Source of the DNA: Nocardioides rubriscoriae
GTDB taxonomy: Bacteria > Actinomycetota > Actinomycetes > Propionibacteriales > Nocardioidaceae
Assembly: GCF_008087085.1 (NCBI RefSeq)
Contig: NZ_VIYJ01000008.1
Location: forward strand, 1-64,000
Direction of reading: 5' to 3'
DNA: 64,000 bases
Of this stretch, positions 50,292 to 64,000 are shown one piece after another (within the stretch, counting starts at the first letter, position 1; each line of letters starts with the position of its first letter). The position numbers and the translations under genes were made by a program. The notes under the pieces are model-generated. The model had not been told where the DNA came from. It made no database searches and worked only from the letters and a program-made list of their open reading frames with translations.

Positions 50292-51458
50292 TCACGGGGT
50301 CCTCACCAGCGCCTCGCGGGTCAGGTCGGCCAGGGTCGGGTAGCCGTCGATGCCCATGATCAGGTCGGCCTCGGCCTGCAGCGAGCGGACGACGTGGACG
50401 CCTCCGGGCACGCCGCCCAGGGCCAGGCCGTAGACGTAGGGCCGCCCGACCGCGACGGCGGTGGCGCCCAGGGCGACAGCCTTGACGACGTCGGCGCCCG
50501 AGCGCACACCGGAGTCGAAGACGACCGGGGCCCGGCTGCCCATCGAGGCGACGGCGTCGACGACGGCGGGCAGCCAGTCGAGCGCCGCTCCCCCGCCGTT
50601 GGCCTGCCGCCCGCCGTGGTTGGAGACGTAGATGCCGTCGGCGCCCTCGTCGAGCGCCCGGCGCGCGTCGTCGGGGTGGCAGATGCCCTTGAGCACGATC
50701 GGCAGGGTGGTGAGCGACCGGAGCCAGGGCAGGTCGGCCCAGGTGAGCGGGTTGCCGAAGGTGCCGACCCAGGTGAAGACGGTCGTGGCGACGTCGGGGT
50801 CGGGCCCGGTCATCTCCGCGAAGACCGGGTCGGAGGTGTAGTTGGCCAGGGCCTTGCCGCGCAGCTGCGGGAAGTTGCCGCTCGCGAGGTCTCGTGGCCG
50901 CCAGCCGGGCACCCAGGTGTCGAGGGTGATCACGATGGCGTCGTAGCCGGCGGCCTCCGCGCGCGAGACGAGGCTGGCGGCGAGCTCGCGGCTCTTGGGC
51001 GTGTAGAGCTGGAACCACTTCGGGCCCTCGCCGCAGGCCACGGCGACGTCCTCGAGGGGGTCGCTCATCAGCGTCGAGCCGATCAGGGGTACGCCGGTCG
51101 CGGCGGAGACCTCGGCGGCGTGCAGGTCGCCGTGCTGGTCGGGGGTGCAGAGCCCGACGACGCCGACCGGCGCGAGCATCAGCGGGCTCTCCAGGCGGGT
51201 GCCGAAGAGCTCGACCGACAGGTCGCGCTCGGCGTGGGCGTTGAGCATCCGCGGGACCAGGGCCCAGCGTGCGAAGGCCTCGGCGTTGGCCCGCTGGGTC
51301 GCCTCGTCGCCGGCACCGCCGGCGACGTAGGTGCGGAGCTCGGGGGGCAGGGCGGCCAGGGCGTCGGCCTCGAGCTCGGCGTAGGAGAACGGGTGCGCGG
51401 GCAGGGTGCCGCCGAGGGCGCCGAGGTAGAGCTCGAGCTGGTAGTCACCGAAGCTCAC
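50292..51458 (-). CDS. FMN-dependent alpha-hydroxy acid oxidase, lactate 2-monooxygenase-like
   Basis: A 388-residue TIM-barrel flavoenzyme of the lactate/glycolate oxidase family. Marks are LMLAPVGVVGL (FMN site), WFQLYTP, ITLDTWVPGWR, LKGICHPDDARRAL with the FMN-contacting lysine, the catalytic histidine in YVSNHGGRQANGG and FDSGVRSGADVVKA. The long loop between about 200 and 235 fits lactate 2-monooxygenase. Lying between pyrD and pyrF, it interrupts the pyrimidine operon and has no obvious role in it; a link to redox balance is only a guess. GTG start. Confidence 0.85.
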   Translation of the reverse strand: MSFGDYQLELYLGALGGTLPAHPFSYAELEADALAALPPELRTYVAGGAGDEATQRANAEAFARWALVPRMLNAHAERDLSVELFGTRLESPLMLAPVGVVGLCTPDQHGDLHAAEVSAATGVPLIGSTLMSDPLEDVAVACGEGPKWFQLYTPKSRELAASLVSRAEAAGYDAIVITLDTWVPGWRPRDLASGNFPQLRGKALANYTSDPVFAEMTGPDPDVATTVFTWVGTFGNPLTWADLPWLRSLTTLPIVLKGICHPDDARRALDEGADGIYVSNHGGRQANGGGAALDWLPAVVDAVASMGSRAPVVFDSGVRSGADVVKAVALGATAVAVGRPYVYGLALGGVPGGVHVVRSLQAEADLIMGIDGYPTLADLTREALVRTP

Positions 51459-51463
51459 GGCGC

Positions 51464-51489
51464 CACCCCCGAGCCGGCGAGGAGGGGTG
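51464..51489 (-). promoter_or_regulatory. hairpin over the lactate monooxygenase-like ribosome binding site
   Basis: CACCCC (51464-51469) pairs with GGGGTG (51484-51489), and the minus-strand 3' arm is the Shine-Dalgarno GGGGGTGG. Its sequence is close to that of the element before pyrF, including CCGAG and GGCGAGG. It fills the 42-base gap after pyrD. Confidence 0.6.
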
Positions 51490-51500
51490 TGGGAGACCCA

Positions 51501-52537
51501 TCAGACCAGTCCTTTCGCGATGCGTCGCGGCCACAGCGGCCCCTCGTAGATGAACGCCGTGTAGGCCTGCAGGAGGTCGGCGCCTGCCGACAGCCTCTCG
51601 CGCGCGTCCTCGACCGTCGAGATCCCGCCGACGCCGACGAGGGTGAGGTCGGGGCCGACGCGGCCGCGCAGCAGCCGCAGCACCTCGAGGGAGCGGGCGG
51701 CCAGGGGGCGTCCGGACAGGCCGCCGGCACCGACCTCGGCGATCTCGCCGGGGTGGCTGCGCAGGCCGTCGCGGCTGATCGTGGTGTTGGTGGCGACGAT
51801 GCCGTCGAGCCCGAGCTCGGTGGCCAGGTCGGCGACGGCGAGCACGTCGTCGTCGGCGAGGTCGGGGGCGATCTTGACCAGCAGCGGCACCCGCGTGGTG
51901 CTGACGCCGTCGGCGACGCGGCGCACGTGGCTGAGCAGCGGGCCGAGCCGGTCGACGGCCTGCAGGCTGCGCAGCCCGGGGGTGTTGGGGCTGCTGACGT
52001 TGACCACGAGGTAGTCGGCGTGGGGGGCGAGCAACCGGGTGCTCAGCCCGTAGTCGGCGAGCACGGCCGCCTCGTCGTCCTCGGGCACGACCTTGGTCTT
52101 GCCGATGTTGACGCCCAGCACGGGGCCGGTGTCGCCGCCGGTCACCCGGGTCGCGGCCCGCGCGGCCAGGCGCGCGGCGACCGCCTCGGCCCCGTCGTTG
52201 TTGAAGCCCATCCGGTTGACCACGGCCCGGTCGGCCACGAGCCGGAACAGGCGGGGCCGGGGGTTGCCGGGTTGGGCCTGCCCGGTGACCGTGCCGATCT
52301 CGACGTGGCCGAAGCCGAGGGCACCGAGCGCGTCGATGCCGACGGCGTTCTTGTCGAAGCCGGCCGCCAGGCCCAGGGGGTGCGGGAAGGTCAGCCCCAT
52401 CGCCACCACGGGGGTGCCGACGCGCGGCAGCCGGGCCAGGGCCGGCCCCCCGGCGCGCAGGGCCCGGAAGCCGATCTCGTGGGCCCGCTCGGCGTCGAGG
52501 CGGCGGAAGCCGTGCTCGAAGAGGCGGTCGTAGAGGG

Positions 52538-52541
<4 letters not shown>
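51501..52541 (-). CDS. pyrD: dihydroorotate dehydrogenase, class 2 (quinone)
   Basis: Fourth step of pyrimidine synthesis. The 346-residue enzyme has the N-terminal membrane-associating helices of class 2 enzymes ([25 protein letters not shown]) and a barrel with [26 protein letters not shown] and [12 protein letters not shown], which holds the catalytic serine. Electrons go to the quinone pool. Its start overlaps the carB stop (ATGA). Confidence 0.96.
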
Positions 52542-55864
<3,323 letters not shown>

Positions 55865-55865
55865 G

Positions 55866-57008
55866 TCAGGCCCCCTTCGTGTCGGTGATGAGCTCGACGA
55901 ACCGGTCGAACAGGTAGGCCGCGTCGTGGGGGCCGGCCGCGGCCTCGGGGTGGTACTGGACCGAGAAGCCCTTGAGGGCACCGCCCTGCGACTCGGGGGC
56001 GCGCAGCTCGAGACCCTCGACGACGTCGTCGTTGAGGCAGACGTGGCTGACGGTCGCGACGCCGTACGGCGTGGTGGTGGGCCCGTCGAGGGGCGCGTCG
56101 ACCGCGAACCCGTGGTTGTGCGCGGTCACCTCGACCTTGCCGGTGGTGCGGTCCATCACCGGCTGGTTGATGCCGCGGTGGCCGTACTTGAGCTTGTAAG
56201 TGCTGAAGCCGAGCGCGCGACCGAAGAGCTGGTTGCCGAAGCAGATGCCGAAGTAGGGCAGCCCCTGGGCCAGTGCCCCCTGGAGCACCTCGACCTGGTG
56301 GGTCGTGGCCGCCGGGTCACCGGGGCCGTTGGAGTAGAAGAGCCCGTCGGGCTGGAGAGCGGTGATCTCGTCGAGCGTCGCGGTGGCCGGCACGACGTGG
56401 ACCTCGATGCCACGCTCGGCCATCCGGTGCGGGGTCATGGTCTTGATGCCGAGGTCGAGGGCGACGACGGTGAACCGCTTCTCGCCGATCGCGGGGACGA
56501 CGTAGGTCTCGCCGGTGGAGACCTCGCTGGCCAGCTCGGCGCCGGCCATCTCTCCCGAGGCCCGCACCCGCGCGAGCAGGGCGGCCGCGTCGGTCTCGGT
56601 CGAGGAGATGCCGACCCGCATCGCACCGCGCTCGCGCAGGTGGCGGGTGAGCGCCCGGGTGTCGATGCCGGAGATGCCGACGACGCCCTGGCGGCGCAGG
56701 TCGTCGTCGAGGGTGCGGACCGAGCGCCAGCTCGACGGCACCCGGGCGGGGTCGCGCACGACGTAGCCCGCGACCCAGATGCGGGAGGACTCGGGGTCCT
56801 CGTCGTTGACGCCGGTGTTGCCGACGTGGGGAGCCGTCATCACCACCACCTGACGGTGGTAGGACGGGTCGGTCAGCGTCTCCTGGTAACCGGTCATGCC
56901 GGTGTTGAACACCGCTTCGCCGAACGTCTCCCCCTCGGCGCCGTAGCTGTCGCCGTGGAAGGTGCGACCGTCCTCGAGGACCAGGATCGCGGGGGCATGC
57001 AGGGGCAC
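55866..57008 (-). CDS. carA: carbamoyl phosphate synthase small subunit
   Basis: Glutamine-hydrolysing subunit, 380 residues. The N-terminal domain ([36 protein letters not shown]) is followed by a class I glutamine amidotransferase domain with the catalytic Cys in [12 protein letters not shown] and the His-Glu in VQYHPEAA. I choose the GTG 5 bases after AAGGAGGT; the frame upstream belongs to the leader. It is the first gene of the downstream pyr unit and its ribosome binding site lies next to a PyrR-binding loop. Confidence 0.96.
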   Translation of the reverse strand: MPLHAPAILVLEDGRTFHGDSYGAEGETFGEAVFNTGMTGYQETLTDPSYHRQVVVMTAPHVGNTGVNDEDPESSRIWVAGYVVRDPARVPSSWRSVRTLDDDLRRQGVVGISGIDTRALTRHLRERGAMRVGISSTETDAAALLARVRASGEMAGAELASEVSTGETYVVPAIGEKRFTVVALDLGIKTMTPHRMAERGIEVHVVPATATLDEITALQPDGLFYSNGPGDPAATTHQVEVLQGALAQGLPYFGICFGNQLFGRALGFSTYKLKYGHRGINQPVMDRTTGKVEVTAHNHGFAVDAPLDGPTTTPYGVATVSHVCLNDDVVEGLELRAPESQGGALKGFSVQYHPEAAAGPHDAAYLFDRFVELITDTKGA

Positions 57009-57012
57009 GCCG

Positions 57013-57072
57013 TACCTCCTTCTCCGCCTCACAGGACGGATCGTTAAAGGATGTCGAGCGCCGCCGAGACTA
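57013..57072 (-). promoter_or_regulatory. carA promoter and PyrR-binding leader
   Basis: A -10 box TAGTCT (57067-57072, minus strand) starts a leader with CATCCTTTAACGATCCGTCC, then TGTGAGGCGGAGAAGGAGGT. The RNA hairpin CCGUCC-UGUGA-GGCGG contains UCCUGUGAGGC, which fits the UCC-NGNGA-GG consensus of PyrR-binding loops. The Shine-Dalgarno follows at once, so PyrR-UMP would block translation, as described for mycobacteria. A near-identical copy precedes pyrR. Confidence 0.85.
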
Positions 57073-57132
57073 CCAGCGCCGCGCGTCGCCGCACGCCGCC
57101 GTCCCGAGGTGTGACGCGCGGGTCACGCGAGG

Positions 57133-58053
57133 TCACGCCAGGTCACGCAGCCAGGCGAGGAGCCCGGCGAAGTAGGTCTCCTCGTCGTCGACCAGCGCGA
57201 GGTGGCTGCCCTCGGGGCAGTGGTGGTAGGTGCCGTGGGGCAGCTGCCCGGCCATCCACTCCAGGTGGGCGGGGTCCATGGTGTCGTGGGCGGCGCCCAT
57301 CACCAACGTGGGCACGGTGACGCGCGGCAGGTCGCCGCTGCGGTCCCAGGTCTCGAGCTTGCCGACGCTGCCGAGCTCGCTGGGGCCCTGGAGCGGGACG
57401 TAGATGTCGCGGTTGATGGCCGCCAGGCCGGTGAGCACGTGCTCGGGCCACTGCTCGACGGGGCGGCGCAGCAGGTGGAACACGTTGTGGTGCTCCATGA
57501 GGAGGGCCTCGTACTCCTCGGTCTCGGTCTCGCCCTCGGCCTCCATCCGCTGGATCTCGCGCAGCGCGTCCTGGTCCATCGCGGGCATCAGGACGTCGCG
57601 GGCGTAGGCGTTGTAGGAGGGGATGCTCGAGACCATGTTGCTGATGACCAGCCCCCGGAGGTGCTCCTGGTGGGCCAGGGCGTACTCGAGGCCGAGCACC
57701 CCGCCCCAGGACTGCCCGTACAGGACGAGCCCGGCCTCGCCGACCGCACCCGCGGCGACCAGGCCCTGGCGCACCTGCTCGACCTCGTCGACGAACCGGT
57801 CGACCTCCCACAGCGTCGGGTCGGTCGGCACGTCGGAGCGGCCCGAGCCGAGCTGGTCGTAGTAGACGAACGGGACGCCGGCGGCGGGCAGGTGGTCGGA
57901 GAAGGTGCGCAGGTAGTCGTGGGTCGCACCGGGTCCGCCGTGCAGGATCAGCACCGTCGGCGCGGTGTCGGAGGTCTCGCAGACCTGCTCGGTCCAGACC
58001 CGGAAGTCGCCGGCGTGGGTGTGGACGGGCAGCATGCGCTCGACGGTCGTCAT
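57133..58053 (-). CDS. proline iminopeptidase-like alpha/beta hydrolase
   Basis: A 306-residue S33-family peptidase. The oxyanion motif HGGPGATHDY is near residue 38, the nucleophile in LYGQSWGGVLGLEYAL near residue 113, and the acid and histidine in GAAHDTMDP and EGSHLALVDD. A cap domain occupies about residues 135-215. It likely removes N-terminal proline or hydrolyses similar amides. The ATG follows TAGCGT by 7 bases (leaderless). It lies between the two pyr transcription units. Confidence 0.87.
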   Translation of the reverse strand: MTTVERMLPVHTHAGDFRVWTEQVCETSDTAPTVLILHGGPGATHDYLRTFSDHLPAAGVPFVYYDQLGSGRSDVPTDPTLWEVDRFVDEVEQVRQGLVAAGAVGEAGLVLYGQSWGGVLGLEYALAHQEHLRGLVISNMVSSIPSYNAYARDVLMPAMDQDALREIQRMEAEGETETEEYEALLMEHHNVFHLLRRPVEQWPEHVLTGLAAINRDIYVPLQGPSELGSVGKLETWDRSGDLPRVTVPTLVMGAAHDTMDPAHLEWMAGQLPHGTYHHCPEGSHLALVDDEETYFAGLLAWLRDLA

Positions 58054-58066
58054 GCGCGCGACGCTA

Positions 58067-60568
58067 TCAGCGGGGACGGCGGGCGGGGCCCTTCGACGGG
58101 GGTGCCGTGAGGGGGTCCTCGGGCCAGGCGTGCTTGGGGTAGCGACCTCGCAGGTCGGCGCGTACCGCGGCGTACCCGGTGGCCCAGAAGGAGGCCAGGT
58201 CGGCGGTCACGGCGGCGGGCCGTCGGGCCGGCGAGAGCAGGTGGAGCAGCAGCGGCACCCGACCGTCGGCCAGGCGCGGGGTGGTCGCCCAGCCGAACAC
58301 CTCCTGCAGGCGTACGGCGAGCACGGGCTGGTCACCCTCGTAGTCGACGCGCACCGCGGACCCGCTGGGGACGGTCACGCGCTCGGGTGCGAGCTCGTCG
58401 AGGCGGGCGGCCTGCGGCCACGGCAGCAGGCGGCGCAGGGCCTGGGTCAGGTCGAGGCGGCGGGGGTCCTGGCCGCCGGCGGCGTCGAGCCAGTCGGCGA
58501 CCCGGTCGAGCAGGGCGTCGTCGGACACGTCGGGCCACGGGTCGCCCAGGGTGCGGTGCAGGAAGTCCAGCCGGTGCCGCAGGGCCGTGGCCGCCTCGGT
58601 CCACCGCAGCACGCCGAGGCCGTCGCGGCGCAACGCGTCGGCGACGGCGGCCGCCACCGCCCGCGGGTCGGGGTCGCGCACCGGTGTCGAGGTCAGCTCG
58701 ATCGCGCCGAGCCGGGTGACGCGGCGGGCGGTGACCCGGCCGTCGCGCCAGGTGACGACGTCGGCCTCGTGCCACAGCGCCGAGGCGGCCTCGAGCGCCG
58801 TGGCCTCGTCGACCGGGGCGGCGGCGCGGATGGTGGCGTCGCGCTGGCCGGGGCGGCGGTCGGCGTCGGCGACCGCGAGCCACGGCGTACCGAGCAGCGG
58901 GGAGCCGGCCGGGAGGACGGCCCCCGTGCCGCCGACGGTGGCGTACGACGTGCCGCCCGGTCGCAGCATGGCGAGCCGGGTCGGGTGGGCCAGCGCGACC
59001 ACGAGGCCGACGGCCTGGTCGTCGGTGACGCCGGGCTCGCCGTCGGTGGTGGCGACCTGCGCCTCGAGGCGACGCGCGGCCGCGCGCCAGGCACGGTCGC
59101 CGCGGCGCGCCCGGCGCAGCGCGGCGGCGAGGTCGGCGCCCGCGGCACGGACCTCCTCGCTCATCAGGGCGACGACCTCGGCGGCCCGGCGGCTGCCGAC
59201 GGCCTCGGCGCCGTCCAGGAGCGCCCGCGCCAGCCGTGGGTCGGCGGGCACCCGGGCGACGGCCCGGCCGCGCTCGGTGATCGCGCCGCCGTCGTCGACG
59301 GCACCGATCGCGCGCAGGGTCGCGCGGGCGGCCTCCATCGCGGCGGTCGGCGGCGGGTCGAGCAGGGCCAGGCCCGCGCCGTCGGGACTCCCCCACACCG
59401 CGAGCTCGAGCGCGAAGGAGGCCAGGTCTGCGGTGAGGACCTCGGGCTCAGGGTGGTCGGCGAGGTGGGCGTGGTCGCTCTCGGACCAGCAGCGGTAGAC
59501 CGCGCCGGGCGCCTCGCGACCCGCGCGCCCGGCGCGCTGGTCGGCCCCGGCCTTGCTGACCCGCACAGTGACCAGGCCGGCCAGGCCGCGGCGGTGGTCG
59601 GTCTGGGGGCGCCGGGCCAGGCCCGCGTCGACGACCGTGCGGACCCCGGGCACGGTCAGCGACGACTCCGCGACCGCGGTCGCGACCACGACCCTGCGTC
59701 GGTCGCCCGGGGTCAGGGCGCGGTCCTGGTCGCGGGCGTCGAGACGACCGTGCAGCTCGAGGAGGTCGACGCCCGCGCCGGCCAGGCGGCGCACGACGCC
59801 GCCCACCTCACCCACGCCGGGCAGGAAGACCAGCACGTCGCCCGACTCCTCGGCCAGGGCCTGCCGGGTGGTGGCCGCGACGTGGTCGAGGAACGCCGGG
59901 GTGACGCCGCGCTCGTCGCGCTGGAGCACCCCGGGCGGCGGCGGGCTCCAGTGGCGGCGTACGGGGTGGAGGGCGCCGGGCACGTCGACGACCGGGGCGG
60001 GTCGGTCGGGCCGGTCGGGCTCGAGCACGGCGGCGGTGCGCCCGGCCTCGACCGTGGCCGACATCGCGACCACGACGAGGTCGTCGCGCAGGTGGCGGCG
60101 CACGTCGACGAGCAGCGCGAGCGCGAGGTCGGCGTCGACCTGCCGCTCGTGCACCTCGTCGAGCACCACGGCCGCGACGCCGGGCAGCTCGGGGTCGCGC
60201 TGCAGGCGGCGCAGCAGGACGCCCGTGGTCACCATCTCGACGCGGGTCGCGTCGCTGGTGCGGCGCTCCCCGCGCACGCTGAAGCCGACCGTCTGCCCGA
60301 CCGGCTCGCCGAGCAGCGAGGCCAACCGGTACGCCGCCGCACGGGCCGCGATCCGGCGCGGCTGGGTGACGACGACGCGCCCGCCAGTCGCCACGGCCAC
60401 CGCGGGCGGGACCAGCGTGGTCTTGCCCGACCCCGGCGGCGCCTGGACCACGGCCACGCCGCGTTCGCGGACGGCGTCACCGATCTCGCCCAACCCGGCC
60501 GCCACCGGGAGGTCGGGCGGGTCGGCCAGCAGCGCCCGGAGGGCGTCAGGCCCAGCTGCGGTCACCAC
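58067..60568 (-). CDS. hrpB: HrpB-type ATP-dependent RNA helicase
   Basis: An 833-residue DEAH-box helicase. Motif I APPGSGKTT near residue 42, Ia TQPRRIAARAAA, motif II DEVHER, motif III SATVE, motif V SSLTVPGVRTVVDAG and motif VI QRAGRAGR are present, followed by the HA2 and the HrpB C-terminal domain. HrpB is widespread but its cellular substrate is poorly known. The GTG start follows TACGGT by 6 bases (leaderless). It nearly touches the peptidase gene, with which it may be cotranscribed. Confidence 0.9.
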   Translation of the reverse strand: MVTAAGPDALRALLADPPDLPVAAGLGEIGDAVRERGVAVVQAPPGSGKTTLVPPAVAVATGGRVVVTQPRRIAARAAAYRLASLLGEPVGQTVGFSVRGERRTSDATRVEMVTTGVLLRRLQRDPELPGVAAVVLDEVHERQVDADLALALLVDVRRHLRDDLVVVAMSATVEAGRTAAVLEPDRPDRPAPVVDVPGALHPVRRHWSPPPPGVLQRDERGVTPAFLDHVAATTRQALAEESGDVLVFLPGVGEVGGVVRRLAGAGVDLLELHGRLDARDQDRALTPGDRRRVVVATAVAESSLTVPGVRTVVDAGLARRPQTDHRRGLAGLVTVRVSKAGADQRAGRAGREAPGAVYRCWSESDHAHLADHPEPEVLTADLASFALELAVWGSPDGAGLALLDPPPTAAMEAARATLRAIGAVDDGGAITERGRAVARVPADPRLARALLDGAEAVGSRRAAEVVALMSEEVRAAGADLAAALRRARRGDRAWRAAARRLEAQVATTDGEPGVTDDQAVGLVVALAHPTRLAMLRPGGTSYATVGGTGAVLPAGSPLLGTPWLAVADADRRPGQRDATIRAAAPVDEATALEAASALWHEADVVTWRDGRVTARRVTRLGAIELTSTPVRDPDPRAVAAAVADALRRDGLGVLRWTEAATALRHRLDFLHRTLGDPWPDVSDDALLDRVADWLDAAGGQDPRRLDLTQALRRLLPWPQAARLDELAPERVTVPSGSAVRVDYEGDQPVLAVRLQEVFGWATTPRLADGRVPLLLHLLSPARRPAAVTADLASFWATGYAAVRADLRGRYPKHAWPEDPLTAPPSKGPARRPR

Positions 60569-60591
60569 GCCGCCACCGTAGTGACCACCGG

Positions 60592-60637
60592 GTCGTCCGC
60601 TCGAGGGTGAGCCAGGACTCCCGCTGGGGCGGACGAC
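60592..60637. repeat. GTCGTCCGC hairpin repeat, copy A
   Basis: A 46-base element bounded by GTCGTCCGC and its inverse GCGGACGAC. It shares most positions with copy B 46 bases away, including CAGG and CGCTGGG. It lies just before the hrpB promoter. Confidence 0.75.
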
Positions 60638-60683
60638 TGCGTCGGCTTGACGACCTCGACCCTGGAGCCTGGCACCTGTTGAG

Positions 60684-60729
60684 GTCGTCCGCCCGAATGA
60701 GAGCCAGGGCTCTCGCTGGGGCGGACGAC
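60684..60729. repeat. GTCGTCCGC hairpin repeat, copy B (pyrC terminator candidate)
   Basis: Same 46-base length and ends as copy A, with a perfect inner hairpin GAGAGCC-AG-GGCTCTC. It begins 8 bases after the pyrC stop and so could end the pyrRBC transcript. Confidence 0.75.
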
Positions 60730-60737
60730 CCGGTCGC

Positions 60738-62026
60738 TCAGACGAGCGCGCCGTCGAGCACGGTCGGCACCCCGCGCAGGAACGTCGCGACGACCGAGGC
60801 CCCGAGGGTGCGGCCGTGCCAGGGGTTGTTGCGCGACAGCGACACCGAGGCGTCGCGGTCGACGGTGAGGGGGGCGGCCGGGTCGACGAGCACGAAGTTG
60901 GCCGGCTGGCCAACCTCGAGCGGGCGGCCCTGGCCCTCGAGCCCGGCGATCGCCGCGGGGGTCGACGACATCACGCGCGCGACGTCGGTCCAGGTCATCA
61001 GCCCGGAGTCGACCATCACCGAGGCGACCACGGGCAGCGCGGTCTCGAGGCCGAGCATGCCGAAGGCCGCGTCGACGAAGGCGTGCTCCTTGTCGTGGCG
61101 GGCGTGGGGGGCGTGGTCGGTGGCCACCGCGTCGATGGTGCCGTCGGCGAGGGCTGCGCGCAGGGCGTCGACGTCCTCCTGGGGGCGCAGCGGCGGGTTG
61201 ACCTTGAAGGTCGGGTCGTAGCCGGCCAGCAGGTCGGTCGTCAGCAGCAGGTGGTGGGGCGTGACCTCGGCGGTGACGTCGATGCCCTGCGCCTTGGCCC
61301 AGCGCAGCACCTCGACCGTGCCGGCGGTCGAGGCGTGGGCGACGTGGACCCGCGAGCCGGTGTGGCGCGCGAGCATGACGTCGCGCGCGACGATGACCTC
61401 CTCGGCGACGCCGGGCCAGCCGGGCAGGCCGAGCCGGCCCGACAGCTCGCCCTCGTGGCAGCACGAGGTCGGCCCGGCCAGCGACGGGTCCTGGGAGTGC
61501 TGGCTGACCACTCCCCCGAACGCCTTGACGTACTCCAGCGCGCGGCGCATGACGCGGGGGTCGGCCACGCACCGGCCGTCGTCGGAGAACACCGTGACCC
61601 GGGCCCGCGAGCGGTGCATCAGCCCGAGCTCGGCGAGCTCCTCGCCGCCCAGGCCGCGGGTGACCGCCCCGACGGGGTGCACGTCGACCAGGCCCGCGGC
61701 GCGGCCGAGGTCCAGGACGCGTTCGGCGGCCTCGGCGGTGTCGGTGACCGGGCTGGTGTTGGCCATCGCGAGGACAGCGGTGAAGCCGCCGACGGCCGCG
61801 GCCTGCGACCCCGTGAGGATCGTCTCGGCGTCCTCGCGGCCCGGCTCGCGCAGGTGGGTGTGGAGGTCGACGAGACCGGGCAGCGCGACCAGCCCGTCGG
61901 CGTCGACGACGCGGGCGCCGGCGTCGGAGAGGCCCGGGCCGACCTCGGCGAGGACGCCGTCGCGCAGCAGCAGGTCGGCCGTCGTGGCGCCGTACAGGCT
62001 CGCGCCCTTGACCAGGATCGTGTCGC

Positions 62027-62030
<4 letters not shown>
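60738..62030 (-). CDS. pyrC: dihydroorotase
   Basis: Closes carbamoyl aspartate to dihydroorotate. The 430-residue class I amidohydrolase has the metal motif [11 protein letters not shown] near residue 58, further histidines in SQHSQDP and VHVAHAST, and [13 protein letters not shown] with the catalytic aspartate near residue 308. It overlaps pyrB as ATGA and is the last gene of the pyrRBC unit. Confidence 0.95.
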
Positions 62031-63612
<1,582 letters not shown>

Positions 63613-63624
63613 TACCGTCGCGCC

Positions 63625-64000
63625 GTGGACCTGCCCGGCATCCTGCGCGACCGCTACGGCATCACCCACGCCGACGTCGAGCCGCACGACGCCGGCATGA
63701 GTTCGCGCACCTGGTGGGTCTCCGTCGACGACGCGCGCTGCTACGTCGCGACGTGGGTCGCCGACGGCGCCGTCGGCTCGTTGGCCGCCGGCGTGCAGGC
63801 CGCGGCGATCGCCGAGCACAGCGGCGTCGCGACCGGGGCCGCGGTCCAGGCGCTCGGCGGCGACCGGGTCCTGCTCGTCGAGGGCGGCTCGCTCGTGCTC
63901 GTGCACCACCTCGACGGGCTGCCGATGGGCGACCACGACAGCGCCCTCGTCGGCCGGACCCTGGCGCGGGTGCACCACGCGACCGTCGGGCACGAGCTCG
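63625..64000 (+). CDS. phosphotransferase (APH-like) family protein, partial
   Basis: The first 125 codons of a gene that runs off the window. The GTG start is 6 bases after TACCGT, so it is probably leaderless. The visible part has a small N-lobe with CYVATWV (possible ATP-site strand), LLVEGGSLVLVHHLDGLPMG like the hinge of aminoglycoside-phosphotransferase-type kinases, and the LVGRTLARVHHATVG helix. The catalytic loop lies outside the window, so activity cannot be judged. Divergent from pyrR. Confidence 0.65.
   Translation, partial: MDLPGILRDRYGITHADVEPHDAGMSSRTWWVSVDDARCYVATWVADGAVGSLAAGVQAAAIAEHSGVATGAAVQALGGDRVLLVEGGSLVLVHHLDGLPMGDHDSALVGRTLARVHHATVGHEL

Noticed and set aside
55866..57032. 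Longer carA start at 57032
   Set aside because: It would translate the PyrR-binding leader and the Shine-Dalgarno; the GTG at 57008 has ideal spacing from AAGGAGGT.

Overview
The window is one continuous piece of actinobacterial core chromosome. It is very GC-rich, uses many GTG starts, has MihF, mycothiol-type (maleylpyruvate isomerase fold) proteins and the actinobacterial arrangement of mihF-gmk-rpoZ-coaBC-metK-priA, and many genes start directly behind a TANNNT -10 box (leaderless mRNAs). Gene content, the wording of the rRNA leader and the repeat style suggest Nocardioides or a close relative in the Nocardioidaceae; this is an inference from pattern, not from a search. No transposase, integrase, phage gene, CRISPR array or tRNA gene was seen.

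Layout. Bases 1-340 hold the leader and two promoters of an rRNA operon that runs leftwards out of the window. From 11.0 kb to 0.3 kb, on the minus strand, lies a single arginine operon: argC, an ACT-domain protein, argJ, argB, argD, argF, argR, argG, a tandem Nudix protein, argH and a 3-methyladenine DNA glycosylase, nearly all joined by overlapping stop and start codons. Its only obvious operator is a pair of ARG-box-like palindromes on the argC promoter. From 11 to 21 kb follow a DinB-fold protein, pheST, a hydrolase, a DUF817 membrane protein and the infC-rpmI-rplT-trmH-histidine kinase operon with an AUC-started infC. At 21.7-25.6 kb a plus-strand ssuCBAD operon imports and cleaves alkanesulfonates.

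From 25 to 34 kb come repeats, small genes, an aldose epimerase, hisEG, the FMN-riboswitch-controlled ribD-ribE-ribBA-ribH operon, and rpe. At 34.6-37.7 kb a LigD-type primase-polymerase, a chaperone-like protein and a UPF0158-kinase fusion are divergent from an ATPase, with -10 boxes that overlap. From 37.8 to 48.8 kb lie rsmB, fmt, def, a secreted repeat protein, priA, metK, coaBC, rpoZ, gmk and mihF.

From 48.9 to 63.6 kb lies the pyrimidine regulon, split into two transcription units: carA-carB-pyrD-(lactate monooxygenase-like)-pyrF-lipoprotein, and pyrR-pyrB-pyrC. Each begins with a nearly identical leader carrying a PyrR-binding RNA loop. A peptidase and an HrpB-like helicase sit between the units. 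A partial phosphotransferase gene runs off the right edge.

Taken together the genes cover arginine, pyrimidine, histidine, riboflavin and CoA/SAM synthesis plus translation factors. Carbamoyl phosphate made by CarAB feeds both ArgF and PyrB, so the two large biosynthetic operons meet at one metabolite. The most unusual signals are the ACT protein inside the arginine operon, short in-frame tandem repeats at several gene junctions, repeated hairpins over ribosome binding sites in the pyr operon, and back-to-back divergent -10 boxes.
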